Of a DNA stretch of 64,000 nucleotides, positions 26,220 through 37,936 are shown in pieces. This stretch comes from Kitasatospora aureofaciens. GTDB taxonomy: Bacteria; Actinomycetota; Actinomycetes; Streptomycetales; Streptomycetaceae. The position numbers were made by a program, and so were the translations under genes. Numbering within the stretch: position 1 is the stretch's first letter; every line of letters begins with the position of its first letter. The notes under the pieces were generated by a model. It had not been told where the DNA came from and did not search any database. It was given only the letters and a program-made list of their open reading frames with translations. The stretch spans positions 1 to 64,000 of the forward strand of contig NZ_JAHTKP010000002.1 of assembly GCF_019192735.1 (NCBI RefSeq). The letters run 5' to 3'.

Positions 26220-27449
26220 ATGCCCTCCACCACGTTGCGCCGAGCACTCGTCAGGAGCGTCCGGCGGCCCCCGTGGTCGGCGGAGGCCTGGCGGGACACC
26301 CGCCTCATAGCCGCCGGAATACCCCTGGCGGCGCCGGTCTGGCTGGCCGTCATCGTGCCGTCGTTGCTGTTCCCGCTGACGGCCCTCGTCCTCGTCTGCG
26401 CCCGCCTCCTCACCGCCGCCCAGCGCGGCCGGCTGCGCGCCCTGTACGGCGTGGAGGTGCCGCCGCCGCTGGGCTCGGTCGGCGCCTCGGGCGGGCCGCT
26501 GGCGCGCCTGCGGGCCGGGGTGAACTGGCGTCAGACCGCCTACCACCTGCTGGTCGGCCCGCTCCTGGCGCTCGTCTCGCTGTGCGTCGTGTGGTGCTGG
26601 GGCGCCGCCGTGGTGCTGGCCACCGTGTACGGCTGGATCTGGCTGATGCCGGTCGGCACCCCGCTGCGCTCGGAGCTGGCCGGGCTGGACGTGGCGCTCA
26701 CGGTGGGCGGCGTGCTGCTGCTGATCGTGACCCCCTGGACGGCGGCGCTGACGGCCTGGGCGGAGGTGCGCGCGGCGCAGAAGCTGCTCGGCCCGGACCG
26801 GGCGGAGGCGCTGGAGCGCCGCGTCGAGGAGATCACCGAGAGCCGGGCCGGCCTGGTCGACGCGGTCGACGCCGAGCGCCGCCGGATCGAGCGCGACCTG
26901 CACGACGGCGCCCAGCAGCGCCTCACCTCCCTCGCGATGAACCTGGGCCTGGCCCGGCGCACCCTCAAGGACGTCCCGCCCGAGGTCATGCAGGTGATCG
27001 TCGACGCGCACGAGGAGGCCCAGGCGGCCATCGACGAACTGCGCGATCTGGTCCGCGGCCTGCACCCGGCGGTCCTGGAGGACCGCGGTCTGGACGCCGC
27101 GCTGTCCGGCATCGCCGCCCGTGCCCCGCTGCCGGTGCGCCTGGACGTCGACCTGACCGAGCGGATCGCCCCGACGGTCGAGGCGGTCGCCTACTTCACC
27201 GTCTCCGAGGCCCTGACCAACGTGGCCAAGCACGCCCGCGCCAAGCAGGTCGACCTCTCGGTGCGGACGGCCGGCGGCCGGCTGCGCCTGGTCATCAGCG
27301 ACGACGGCGTCGGCGGCGCGGACGCTTCGCGCGGCACCGGGCTCACCGGTCTGCGCAAGCGCGCCGCCTCGGTCGACGGCACGCTGTCCGTTCTCAGCCC
27401 CCTCGGGGGTCCCACCACCATCACCGTGGAGTTGCCGTGCGCGCTGTGA
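26220..27449 (+). CDS. Histidine kinase, HisKA_3 (NarL/DesK-like) type
   Basis: The 409-residue kinase has hydrophobic segments in the N-terminal half (about 30-62, 108-142 and 158-178) and a dimerisation/phosphoacceptor helix with ERDLHDGAQQRL, where His228 is the phosphorylation site. The C-terminal HATPase domain shows SEALTNVAKHA and DDGVGGAD. There is no obvious extracytoplasmic sensor domain, so it may sense the membrane itself or intramembrane signals. Its stop overlaps the response regulator start by 13 bases. Confidence 0.92.
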   Translation: MPSTTLRRALVRSVRRPPWSAEAWRDTRLIAAGIPLAAPVWLAVIVPSLLFPLTALVLVCARLLTAAQRGRLRALYGVEVPPPLGSVGASGGPLARLRAGVNWRQTAYHLLVGPLLALVSLCVVWCWGAAVVLATVYGWIWLMPVGTPLRSELAGLDVALTVGGVLLLIVTPWTAALTAWAEVRAAQKLLGPDRAEALERRVEEITESRAGLVDAVDAERRRIERDLHDGAQQRLTSLAMNLGLARRTLKDVPPEVMQVIVDAHEEAQAAIDELRDLVRGLHPAVLEDRGLDAALSGIAARAPLPVRLDVDLTERIAPTVEAVAYFTVSEALTNVAKHARAKQVDLSVRTAGGRLRLVISDDGVGGADASRGTGLTGLRKRAASVDGTLSVLSPLGGPTTITVELPCAL

Positions 27450-28081
27450 TCGCCGAGGACTCGGTCCTGCTGAGGGTCGGCCTGGTCAAGGTCCTTGAGG
27501 CGGTGGGCTTCGAGGTGGTGGCCGCCGTCGGGGACGCCGAGGCGCTGCTGGCCGCCGTCGAGGAGCACCGCCCGACGTTGGTGGTCGCGGACGTCCGGAT
27601 GCCGCCGGGCTTCACCGACGAGGGCGTGCGGGCCGCGCTGATGATCCGCCGGCAGTGGCCGGAGGTGGCCGTGCTGCTGCTCTCCCAGTTCGTGGAGGAG
27701 CGCTACGCGGCCGACCTGCTGGCCACCAACACCAGCGGCGTCGGCTATCTGCTCAAGCAGCGGGTGGCCAATGTGGACGACTTCCTGGACGCCCTCCAGC
27801 GGGTCGCCGAGGGCGGCACCGCGCTGGACCCGGAGGTGGTCGCCCAGCTGCTGGTGCGCCGCCACCGGGACCCGCTGGAGAAGCTGACCCCGCGCGAGCG
27901 GGACGTCCTCGGCCTGATGGCGGAGGGCCGGTCGAACGCCGCCATCGCCGCCGCGCTGGTGGTCAGCGACAGTGCGGTGGCCAAGCACATCAACTCGATC
28001 TTCACCAAGCTCGACCTCCCGCCGGCCGACGACAGCCACCGCCGGGTGATGGCGGTGCTGCGGTTCCTGGAGGTCGGGTAG
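27437..28081 (+). CDS. NarL-type response regulator
   Basis: The 214-residue protein starts at the GTG at 27437, inside the kinase gene. The receiver domain has the acidic pair ED at 7-8, phosphoacceptor Asp52 (VVADVRMPPG) and the conserved Lys in GYLLKQRV. A LuxR-type helix-turn-helix (LTPRERDVLGLMAEGRSNAAIAAAL) follows at about 150-210. It is the partner of the overlapping kinase. The DUF4097-like gene downstream by 2 bases completes the operon, and the palindrome upstream is its probable binding site. Confidence 0.94.
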   Translation: MRAVIAEDSVLLRVGLVKVLEAVGFEVVAAVGDAEALLAAVEEHRPTLVVADVRMPPGFTDEGVRAALMIRRQWPEVAVLLLSQFVEERYAADLLATNTSGVGYLLKQRVANVDDFLDALQRVAEGGTALDPEVVAQLLVRRHRDPLEKLTPRERDVLGLMAEGRSNAAIAAALVVSDSAVAKHINSIFTKLDLPPADDSHRRVMAVLRFLEVG

Positions 28082-28083
28082 CC

Positions 28084-28854
28084 GTGCGCGCAGCGAGGGC
28101 ATGGCGGATCACCGGGACGCTCGCCGTCGCGTTCGTGATGATCATGGGCGCGTCGCAGACCTTCGCCATGGTGGCGAACCAGAAGAAGTCGACGGAGAAG
28201 CAGTACGACGTCACCATCCACAAGCTCCGGCTGGCGACGGGCAGCGCGTCCGTGCGGATCACGGCGGGCCGGGAGAATCACGTCCTGGTCCGGAAGAACC
28301 TGACCTGGACGTTCCGCGAGCCGGACGTCTCGACCACCTTCCAGGGCGACGAGATGACCGTCGGGGTGGCGTGCCGGCAGCCGCTGCCCTTCCTGAGCTG
28401 CGGCGCCGAGATCGAGCTGGAGGTGCCGCGCGGCACCGAGGTGTCGGGCGCGGTGGACTCGGGGAGCGTCGACGTGGCGGACCTCACCGGTGCGGTCCGG
28501 CTGGACGCCACGTCCGGGGCGCTGTACCTGCGCCGCCTCTCCGGGGAGATCCACACGCGGACCACGTCCGGGATGGTGCAGGGGACGAACCTCACCTCGG
28601 CCCGGGTGGACGCGAGCGCCACCTCGGGGTCGGTGGAGCTGGACTTCGCGAAGGCGCCGCACGCCGTGGACGTGAGCACCGGTTCCGGGGCGGTGACGGT
28701 GACGGTGCCCCGGGGCAGCCAGTACGCCTTCAGCGGGCAGGCCGGTTCGGGAAGCCGCAGCATCGACGCGGCCATGGCCAACGCGTCCAGCCCCGACAGC
28801 ATCCGGGCCGAGATCGGCTCGGGCTCGCTGCGGATCGGTTACCGGCAGGAGTGA
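28084..28854 (+). CDS. DUF4097-like beta-repeat protein with N-terminal anchor
   Basis: The 256-residue product starts at a GTG two bases after the response regulator. A hydrophobic helix (about 10-30) acts as a signal anchor, so the remainder is probably outside the cell. The rest is built of short beta repeats with SGSVDV, TSGALYL, TSGMVQG, TSGSVEL and GSGAVTV units, the pattern of DUF4097 (putative adhesin) domains. A Cys pair (VACRQPLPFLSCG) may form a disulfide. It may be the effector or sensor partner of the two-component system. Confidence 0.82.
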   Translation: MRAARAWRITGTLAVAFVMIMGASQTFAMVANQKKSTEKQYDVTIHKLRLATGSASVRITAGRENHVLVRKNLTWTFREPDVSTTFQGDEMTVGVACRQPLPFLSCGAEIELEVPRGTEVSGAVDSGSVDVADLTGAVRLDATSGALYLRRLSGEIHTRTTSGMVQGTNLTSARVDASATSGSVELDFAKAPHAVDVSTGSGAVTVTVPRGSQYAFSGQAGSGSRSIDAAMANASSPDSIRAEIGSGSLRIGYRQE

Positions 28855-28959
28855 TCGGCTGGCGCGAGAGAGGGGCCCGTCCTCCCGCCCGGCCGGAAGG
28901 TTGACCCGGGTGGGGGACAATGGAGAGTCCCGTCCCCCCGTCCCCGAGGTCAGCCGCGC

Positions 28960-30138
28960 ATGACAGCCACGCCCGCACCCACCGCGACCAGCACCGAGTT
29001 CGCGCCGCTGGACATCGGCCCGATCCAGGTGTGGCCGCCCGTCGTGCTGGCGCCGATGGCCGGCATCACCAACGCGCCGTTCCGCACCCTGTGCCGCGAG
29101 CAGAGCGGCGGCAAGGGCCTGTACGTCTCGGAGATGATCACCACCCGGGCGCTGGTCGAGCGCAACGCCAAGACCATGCAGCTGATCAAGTTCGACCCGA
29201 GCGAGAAGCCGCGCTCGATCCAGCTGTACGGCGTGGACCCGGTGACCGTCGGCAAGGCCGCCCGGATGATCGCGGACGAGGGCCTGGCCGACCACATCGA
29301 CCTCAACTTCGGCTGCCCGGTCCCCAAGGTGACCCGCAAGGGCGGCGGCTCGGCGCTGCCGTACAAGCGCAACCTGCTGCGCGAGATCCTGCGCGAGGCC
29401 GTGGCCAACGCGGGCGACCTGCCGGTGACGATGAAGATGCGCAAGGGCATCGACGACGACCACCTCACCTTCCTGGACGCCGGCCGGATCGGCGCCGAGG
29501 AGGGCGTGGCCGCGATCGCCCTGCACGGGCGCACCGCCGCCCAGCACTACGGCGGGACGGCCGACTGGTCGGCGATCGCCCGGCTGCGCGAGTCCGTCCC
29601 GGCACACATCCCGGTGCTCGGCAACGGGGACATCTGGTCGGCGGACGACGCGATCCGGATGATGCGCGAGACCGGCTGCGACGGTGTCGTGGTGGGCCGC
29701 GGCTGCCTGGGCCGTCCGTGGCTGTTCAAGGACCTGGTCTCGATCTTCGAGGGAGACCCTGACAGCGACGCCTATGCCCGCCCGACGTTTGAGTACGTCG
29801 CGCGGGCGATGGTGCGGCACGCGCAGCTGCTCGGTGAGTGGCTGGGCGACGAGGCGCGCGGTGTGATCGACTTCCGCAAGCACGTCGCCTGGTACACCAA
29901 GGGCTTCTCGATCGGCTCCGAGCTGCGGGTGAAGCTCGCCAACTCCTCCTCCCTGGCCGAGCTGGCCGAAACCCTGTCCCTGGTGGAGCAGTCCCAGGCC
30001 TGGCCGGCCGGCGCGGACGGCCCGCGCGGGCGGACCAGCGGCAACAACCGGGTGGTTCTGCCGGAGGGCTGGTTGGACGATCCGTACGACTGCGCCCGGC
30101 CGAGCGCGGACGCCGAATCGGACACCTCCGGCGGATGA
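28960..30138 (+). CDS. dusB: tRNA-dihydrouridine synthase
   Basis: The 392-residue flavoprotein begins its TIM barrel with VVLAPMAGITNAPFR, binds FMN, and has the catalytic Cys in NFGCPVPKVTRKGGGSAL. Later motifs LHGRTAAQHYGG and GNGDIWSADDA are typical of DusB. It reduces uridine to dihydrouridine in the tRNA D-loop. A helical tRNA-binding domain occupies about 290-345, and a Pro/Asp-rich tail follows. It ends before a hairpin with a T tract. Confidence 0.95.
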   Translation: MTATPAPTATSTEFAPLDIGPIQVWPPVVLAPMAGITNAPFRTLCREQSGGKGLYVSEMITTRALVERNAKTMQLIKFDPSEKPRSIQLYGVDPVTVGKAARMIADEGLADHIDLNFGCPVPKVTRKGGGSALPYKRNLLREILREAVANAGDLPVTMKMRKGIDDDHLTFLDAGRIGAEEGVAAIALHGRTAAQHYGGTADWSAIARLRESVPAHIPVLGNGDIWSADDAIRMMRETGCDGVVVGRGCLGRPWLFKDLVSIFEGDPDSDAYARPTFEYVARAMVRHAQLLGEWLGDEARGVIDFRKHVAWYTKGFSIGSELRVKLANSSSLAELAETLSLVEQSQAWPAGADGPRGRTSGNNRVVLPEGWLDDPYDCARPSADAESDTSGG

Positions 30139-30701
30139 TCTGTCCGTAGCGTCGAAATAGCCCCTCGCGGGCAGGTCGACACCCCGTCGCAGCCCTCTTG
30201 TCCAATCCGGACAGGAGGGCTCCTTTTTGGCAGCGAATCCTCACTCAGCGGGCACAGTTTTGGACGGAGTGCGACGATCGGCGGAGTCGGGCTACGTTCG
30301 GCCGATGAGATGCGCTGGTGACTCTTGCCACATACGGTGGGGCCTGACGGCCGGTCAGTGGACGAATTGGCCAGATCGGCCATGAATCGCTTCCCGAAGC
30401 CGTCCGCCGGGGATCGGCCGATCCGGATGCAGGAAATCAAGCCGGGGCAACGCGGTGGACCACTGCCCGCTACCCTCCGTCCGAATCGTGTGATCTTCAT
30501 GTTTCGATGGCTTCAAGACTTGAACGCTGGCTAGCGTCAGCCGGACGATTTCCGCAACAGAGGTGAACGCCTTTATGTGCATTGGATCTATCGGGTTACC
30601 GCTGGGTACCAGCCTCGTACGGCCTATTCGGGGCAGAGAAGAACCTTCGAAATGGGTATGTTCTCCGGCGTCAGGGCAACCGTGTGCGAGGAGACCGACC
30701 C
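30139..30701. other. Long spacer upstream of ppdK
   Basis: This 563-bp spacer is less GC-rich than its surroundings. It holds the dusB terminator at its left end, a 13-bp palindrome TTCAAG-A-CTTGAA (30512-30524) and a -10-like TAGCGT (30532-30537), implying a leader of about 160 bases for ppdK. An ORF of 69 codons at 30325-30534 looks like chance. I see no known RNA motif in it. Confidence 0.5.
30192..30230 (+). terminator. dusB terminator
   Basis: GCCCTCTTGTCC and GGACAGGAGGGC form a 12-bp stem with one G-T pair and loop AATCC, followed by TCCTTTTTGG. It is one of the few hairpins here with a proper T tract, 54 bases after the dusB stop. Confidence 0.85.
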
Positions 30702-33410
<2,709 letters not shown>

Positions 33411-33456
33411 GAGGGTAGGCATCCCCTACTCAAGCGCGGGTCGGACTGACCGCTTT

Positions 33457-33560
33457 CCCTCCCGTCGGGAGGGCGTACACCGGAGCTCGGCGCAGGAGAA
33501 CCGGCGTACGTAACACGGCCGGGCGGAGACGGACAACGGCGTCCGTCTCCGCCCGGCCGT
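33457..33560 (+). terminator. Two hairpins after ppdK
   Basis: CCCTCCC-GTC-GGGAGGG (7-bp stem, about 33457-33473) is followed by a 20-bp perfect stem: arms 33515-33534 and 33541-33560 around loop AACGGC. The second is long enough to end transcription without a T tract. The downstream RNase gene starts 70 bp later. Confidence 0.75.
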
Positions 33561-33630
33561 ACGTCTGTGTGGCATCAGCCACGTGTGTGAGACGTCGGCC
33601 GCGGCTTCGGCGCCTGCCAAGCTAGGGCGC

Positions 33631-34143
33631 ATGACCAGCCGTAACCGCCTGCTCGTGTTCGTGGCCGTCGTGATCCTCGCGATCGCCTCCGCGGCCGGGT
33701 ACCTCCTCTCGGGCAAGGGCAGCAGCAGCCACCCCAAGGCCGCTGCGACCTCCACCGCCACCGCGGGCTCCACCGCCCCCAAGCCCTCCGCCCCCAAGTC
33801 GTCCCCACCCGGCAGCAACACCCCTGCCCCGAGCGGCACTTGGGTGCCCGCCGACCCCGCGCTGGCCGACGTCTGCCGCACCAAGCTCCCCAGCCAGGCC
33901 CAGGACACCCTCGGCCTGATCGCCAAGGGCGGCCCCTACCCGTACAACCGGGACGGCATCGTCTTCGAGAACCGCGAGAGCCGCCTCCCGCGCAAGGCGG
34001 GCGGCTACTACCACGAGTTCACCGTCGTCACCCCGGGCTCCAACGACCGCGGCACCCGCCGCGTCGTCACCGGCGGCGCCGGTGAGCAGTACTGGTCGCC
34101 CGACCACTACGTGACCTTCCAGGAGATCGACCCGCGCTGCTGA
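33631..34143 (+). CDS. Secreted guanyl-specific ribonuclease (RNase Sa type)
   Basis: The 170-residue protein has an N-terminal membrane helix (8-26), a Ser/Thr/Pro/Ala linker to about 70, then a domain closely matching RNase Sa. The catalytic residues of that family correspond to Glu129 (YYHEF), Arg140, Arg144 (GTRR) and His159 (DHY). Cys82 and Cys170 correspond to the single disulfide. The enzyme cleaves RNA after guanosine outside the cell. No barstar-type inhibitor gene is adjacent. TAGGGC just before the ATG could be a -10 element of a leaderless mRNA. Confidence 0.9.
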   Translation: MTSRNRLLVFVAVVILAIASAAGYLLSGKGSSSHPKAAATSTATAGSTAPKPSAPKSSPPGSNTPAPSGTWVPADPALADVCRTKLPSQAQDTLGLIAKGGPYPYNRDGIVFENRESRLPRKAGGYYHEFTVVTPGSNDRGTRRVVTGGAGEQYWSPDHYVTFQEIDPRC

Positions 34144-34178
34144 CCCTCGGCGGCGTCGCCGGGAACCTCGCGCTCCCT

Positions 34179-35174
34179 TCATCTCGCGCGGCGCCAGCTG
34201 ATGCGGGCGTGCGGGCCGTGGGGGCCGGTGGTGAGCAGGGCGGTCAGTTCGTGCAGCGCGGGCGTCGGGTCGCGCCGCAGTTGAACGGGCGTGGTGCGCA
34301 CCACCGGGAGGCCCGCGGCGGTGAGCCGGTTGGCGCGGGCCAGGCTGCGTTCGTGGTCGGCCGGGCGCAGGTGCCAGGCCCGGGAGTCGATCTCCAGCGC
34401 CACGCAGGCGTGCGGCCAGTAGGCGTCCGGGACGGCGAGGAAGCGGCCGTCGAGGAACAGCACCGGGTTCCACAGCGGCTCCGGCAGGCCGGAGCCGTGC
34501 AGCAGGTCGCGCGCCTCGCCCTCGACCACCGACCGCACCCCGGCCGTCAGGTCCTCCACCACCTGGGCGACGTGCGGCAGCCCGAGCGCGCCCGGCCGGG
34601 CCAGCAAGTGGTCCAGCAGCTCGCCGAGTTCGCAGTGCCGCCGCTGCACCGCCTCCGCGCACAGCGCCCGGAACCGCCGCTGCCCGGTCTCCCGCGGCGC
34701 GAGGTCCGCGAGCGCCCGCGCGACGGTGGTGCTCCACAGCCCGTCGTCCCGCTCGTACCCGCCCGGCATCGGCCCGGACGAGCGGTGGATCCGGACGAAC
34801 CCGCGGTCGCCGACCCGGCGCGGCCCCGGGATCAGCACGTCGACCTGCGCGAGGTCGGTCGGGTGCCCGGCGCTCGGCAGGCCCGCGTCGGCCAGCACCG
34901 CGATCCCGGTCAGCAGGACCTCCCCGTCCCGCGGCGCCCGCCCCTTCGGCGTCGCGTACGCCAGGGCGGCGCGCAGCCGTTGATGATCCGTCAGCCGCCC
35001 GCTCTGCAGGCAGATCACCCGCGGCAGCACCTGCTGCCACGGCCCCCCGGCCCGCAGTCGGTGGGCGATCGTGCCGGACGGCACGCCGAGGCGGCGCAGC
35101 TGCGCCCGGGTGACGATGTGCTGCTGGTCGGCGCCGAGCAGCGCGACGGGGTCGAGAGGGTTTGCGCGGGTCAT
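34179..35174 (-). CDS. AbiEi-like / DUF559-type protein
   Basis: The 331-residue protein begins (ATG 35174) with a winged-helix segment IVTRAQLRRLGVPSGTIAHRLRAGGPWQQVLPRV, given here in part: VTRAQLRRLGVPSGTIAHRL. That pattern is typical of AbiEi-like antitoxin domains in actinobacteria. The C-terminal part resembles the DUF559/Vsr endonuclease-like fold, with VALEIDSRAWHLRPADHERS. Such proteins are abundant in this group; some belong to type IV toxin-antitoxin systems, but no AbiEii-like toxin gene is adjacent. It converges with the RNase gene and is divergent from the glycohydrolase. Function uncertain. Confidence 0.7.
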   Translation of the reverse strand: MTRANPLDPVALLGADQQHIVTRAQLRRLGVPSGTIAHRLRAGGPWQQVLPRVICLQSGRLTDHQRLRAALAYATPKGRAPRDGEVLLTGIAVLADAGLPSAGHPTDLAQVDVLIPGPRRVGDRGFVRIHRSSGPMPGGYERDDGLWSTTVARALADLAPRETGQRRFRALCAEAVQRRHCELGELLDHLLARPGALGLPHVAQVVEDLTAGVRSVVEGEARDLLHGSGLPEPLWNPVLFLDGRFLAVPDAYWPHACVALEIDSRAWHLRPADHERSLARANRLTAAGLPVVRTTPVQLRRDPTPALHELTALLTTGPHGPHARISWRRAR

Positions 35175-35284
35175 GCCCGGGTGCTTCCCACCCAGATGGG
35201 ATGTATGCGAAACATCCCCCGTGGGAGGTGCTCCGGCAAATGATGTTGACGAGGCGTCGGCCGTGCGGCTGTGCTGGGAGCCAT

Positions 35285-36547
35285 ATGACAACTCCACCCG
35301 CCGGCCCCGCGCTCGACGCGCTCAACGGCCTTTCCGTCGGTGACGCCCTCGGCGCCCAGTTCTTCGTCCCCGAGGTCGCCGCCGCGCACCTCGCCGCCCG
35401 CACCGCTCCGCCCGGCCCCTGGCCGTGGACCGACGACACCGAGATGGCCTGCTCGGTGTACGCCGCCCACACCGAGCGCGGCGGCATCGACACCTTCGAC
35501 CTCACCCACGCCTTCGCGCTCCGCCACGACTTCGACCGCGGCTACGGCCCGGCCGCCAACCGGATGCTCCGGCTGATCCGCGAGGGCGGCGACGCCAAGG
35601 CGCTGGCGGCCGAACTCTTCGACGGGCAGGGCTCGTACGGCAACGGCGCCGCGATGCGGGTCGCCCCGCTGGGGGCGGCGCTCGCCGAGGACCTGGACGA
35701 GGTCGTCCGGCTGGCCGCCAGGACGGCGGTCATCACGCACACCCACCCGCAGGCCGTGGACGGCGCGATCGCCGTCGCGGTGGCCGCCGCCTGCGCGGTC
35801 CGGGCCCGGACCGAGCCGGCGATGACCTCGAACACCTTCCTGCGGAAGGTCCTGCACCACACCCCGAGCGGCGCCGTCCACGACGGTCTCGCCGAGGCGA
35901 TCGACCTGCTCGCCGAACCGGACCTGCGGGTCGCCGCCAGGGCGCTCGGCAACGGCAGCCGGACGTCCGCCGCCGACACCGTTCCGTACGCCCTGTGGTG
36001 CGCCGCCCGACGGCTCGACGACTACCCGGCCGCCGTCCGGGAGGCGATCGCGGCCGGCGGCGACATGGACACCGTCGCCGCGATCACCGGGGGAGTGGTC
36101 GCCGCGTACACCGGCACCCAGGGCATCCCGGCCGCCTGGACGGCCGCCCGCGAGCCGCTGCCCGCCTGGGCGTTCCCGGCGCCGGGCAGCGTCCCCGACG
36201 GCCGGGGCCGTGAGGGGATGCTGGTGCCGCGTCCCCATCCGGTCCCGGACGTCGTGTGGACGGACGAGCAGTGGCAGCGCATCCGGACCGGGTCCGGTCC
36301 GGCCGCGCTGGACTTCCGCTGGCAGGTCCACACCCACGAGGGCACGGTCCGGCTGTGCCACCCGAAAGGCCTTGCCCGCTGGGAGGTGACGGTCGCCCGG
36401 GTCCGGGGCGGCTGGCGGCCGGTGTCCGCCGTCGCCGAGGCGGGTCACAGCCGGTTCCCGCTGGAGCCGGACGGCCGGCACCTCGACCTCCTCACCTGGA
36501 TCCTGAGGAACGCCGCCAGCGGTAAGTGGTCGCCCCTCAGGCCGTGA
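35285..36547 (+). CDS. ADP-ribosylglycohydrolase family protein
   Basis: The 420-residue protein (ATG 35285, after GGGAG) starts with GDALGAQFF and has the metal-binding motifs WTDDTEMA, GNGAAMRVAPLG and GGDMDTVAAITGG of the DraG/ARH family. These enzymes remove ADP-ribose from proteins or nucleic acids using two Mg ions. The C-terminal 90 residues form an extra domain (FRWQVHTHEGTVRLCHPKG) without a clear family. It overlaps the convergent acetyltransferase gene by 11 bases. The substrate is unknown. Confidence 0.9.
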   Translation: MTTPPAGPALDALNGLSVGDALGAQFFVPEVAAAHLAARTAPPGPWPWTDDTEMACSVYAAHTERGGIDTFDLTHAFALRHDFDRGYGPAANRMLRLIREGGDAKALAAELFDGQGSYGNGAAMRVAPLGAALAEDLDEVVRLAARTAVITHTHPQAVDGAIAVAVAAACAVRARTEPAMTSNTFLRKVLHHTPSGAVHDGLAEAIDLLAEPDLRVAARALGNGSRTSAADTVPYALWCAARRLDDYPAAVREAIAAGGDMDTVAAITGGVVAAYTGTQGIPAAWTAAREPLPAWAFPAPGSVPDGRGREGMLVPRPHPVPDVVWTDEQWQRIRTGSGPAALDFRWQVHTHEGTVRLCHPKGLARWEVTVARVRGGWRPVSAVAEAGHSRFPLEPDGRHLDLLTWILRNAASGKWSPLRP

Positions 36548-37268
36548 TCAGGTGCCCGGTGCCACTGCCGCCGCGTCTAAGGCACTCCTGGTTGATCGCC
36601 GGATCCGGGGCGCTCGGCGAGGTGGCGGCGGCGATCCGCAGCTCGATGATGTCCCGGACGGCCGGCCACTCGTCGTCGAGGATCGAGTAGAACGCGGTGG
36701 ACCTGACCACCCCGTCCAGCCCGCGCGAGTGCGCCCGGCGGACGCCCTCGGAGGTCGCGCCGAGCCGCTCGATGGCGGCCCGCGAGCGCAGGTTGCGGGC
36801 GTCGGCGCGCAGCGAGATCCGCTGCACCCCCCAGGTCTCGAAGGCGTGGCGCAGCATCAGCAGCTTGGCCTCGGTGTTGATGCCGGTGCCCTGGGCCCGC
36901 GGCGAGAGCCAGGTGTTGCCGATCTCGGCGGCGTCCGGCACGGCCGTGGCCGGATCGCCGAACGGCACCCCGGGCACCGGCGGCCAGACCATCGGGCCCT
37001 GCCAGTAGTCGAGTTCCAGGAAGCGGGTGGAGCCGACCACCCGGCCGTCCGCCACGTTCACCGTCGCGAACGGCAGCGACCGGCCCGCGGCCTGGTCGGC
37101 GAGGGCGCGCGCGATGTAGTCGCGGGCCGCTTCCAGGCCGTGCGGGACGGGGGTGAAGGCGTAGGTCGTACGGTCCTCGGCGCCGGCCTCGGCAATGGCC
37201 TCGGCGTGGTGCGCGGCGAGGGGCTCCAGCCGCACGGTGCGGCCGGTGAGGATGACAGGTACGGGCAC
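36537..37268 (-). CDS. GNAT-family N-acetyltransferase
   Basis: The 243-residue protein fits the RimJ/RimL-like branch of GNAT acetyltransferases: [19 protein letters not shown] at the start, [37 protein letters not shown] (acetyl-CoA loop) and [24 protein letters not shown]. It probably acetylates an amino group on a protein or small molecule. The C-terminal 20 residues are unstructured and overlap the 3' end of the glycohydrolase gene on the other strand. The upstream 668-bp spacer holds its promoter. Confidence 0.88.
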   Translation of the reverse strand: MPVPVILTGRTVRLEPLAAHHAEAIAEAGAEDRTTYAFTPVPHGLEAARDYIARALADQAAGRSLPFATVNVADGRVVGSTRFLELDYWQGPMVWPPVPGVPFGDPATAVPDAAEIGNTWLSPRAQGTGINTEAKLLMLRHAFETWGVQRISLRADARNLRSRAAIERLGATSEGVRRAHSRGLDGVVRSTAFYSILDDEWPAVRDIIELRIAAATSPSAPDPAINQECLRRGGSGTGHLITA

Positions 37269-37936
37269 GGAACCTTCGGTCCTTCATCGGTCGGAGGGTG
37301 CCTCCCGCGCCGGGGTACGGCACGGGGTGCGGTGGACTGGTTCGCCCCGGCCCGGAATCCGCCCGCCGGGTACCCCTGATGCACACCGGAGGTCCGGTCG
37401 GGCGGGGCGGGGGCGGCGGCCCGGAGCGGGCGGCGCGGTGCCGGAACGGACGCGGGTCCACGGACCGGTCCGGCGGGATGAGCGAAGGGACAGTGTGCGT
37501 CCGCGAAATGGCCGAAGAGGAAACGAGAGCGCGAAGGGAAGCAGGCGGCCAGGTGAAGGCAAGATGCGTCGTGGGTGGCTGGCCAGCACCGATCCGGGAC
37601 GTGATCGACGGCGTTACGGACGACGTGATGACGACGCGACGATGCGAGGCAGCGAGAGGACGATACCCGCCAGAAGGCGGTGCGTCACTTCGCGGCGCGC
37701 GTTTGGGGGCGCGGGTCGCCCGGGCACGCTTCGGATCGGCCCGCCGGAGGCCCCCGAGGACACCCCTGACCAGGGGATTTTCGATCGGGTGTGATCATGG
37801 TCCGGAGCGGTCGGCCGAGGCCGCCGGACAGGCCGTCCGCACACGCGGGAATTCCGGCGGGACCCGGCACGCTGGAGTGACGAGAGGGCGAGAAGCCGGT
37901 ACATCGGGACGAGCAGAGAACGGGGTTGGGTGCGCG
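37269..37936. other. 668-bp spacer upstream of the PAC2 gene
   Basis: Two divergent genes flank this stretch. I find no tRNA, no clear terminator and no ORF with convincing protein features. The middle (about 37480-37680) is purine-rich on the plus strand (gaagaggaaacgagagcg, gaagggaagcagg) and less GC-rich than the genes. It must hold promoters for the acetyltransferase and the PAC2 gene, and could encode a small RNA or peptide that I cannot recognise. Confidence 0.4.

Noticed and set aside
30325..30534. A 69-codon frame in the ppdK upstream spacer
   Set aside because: TTG start without a ribosome-binding site, no recognisable features, and it covers the proposed ppdK promoter.
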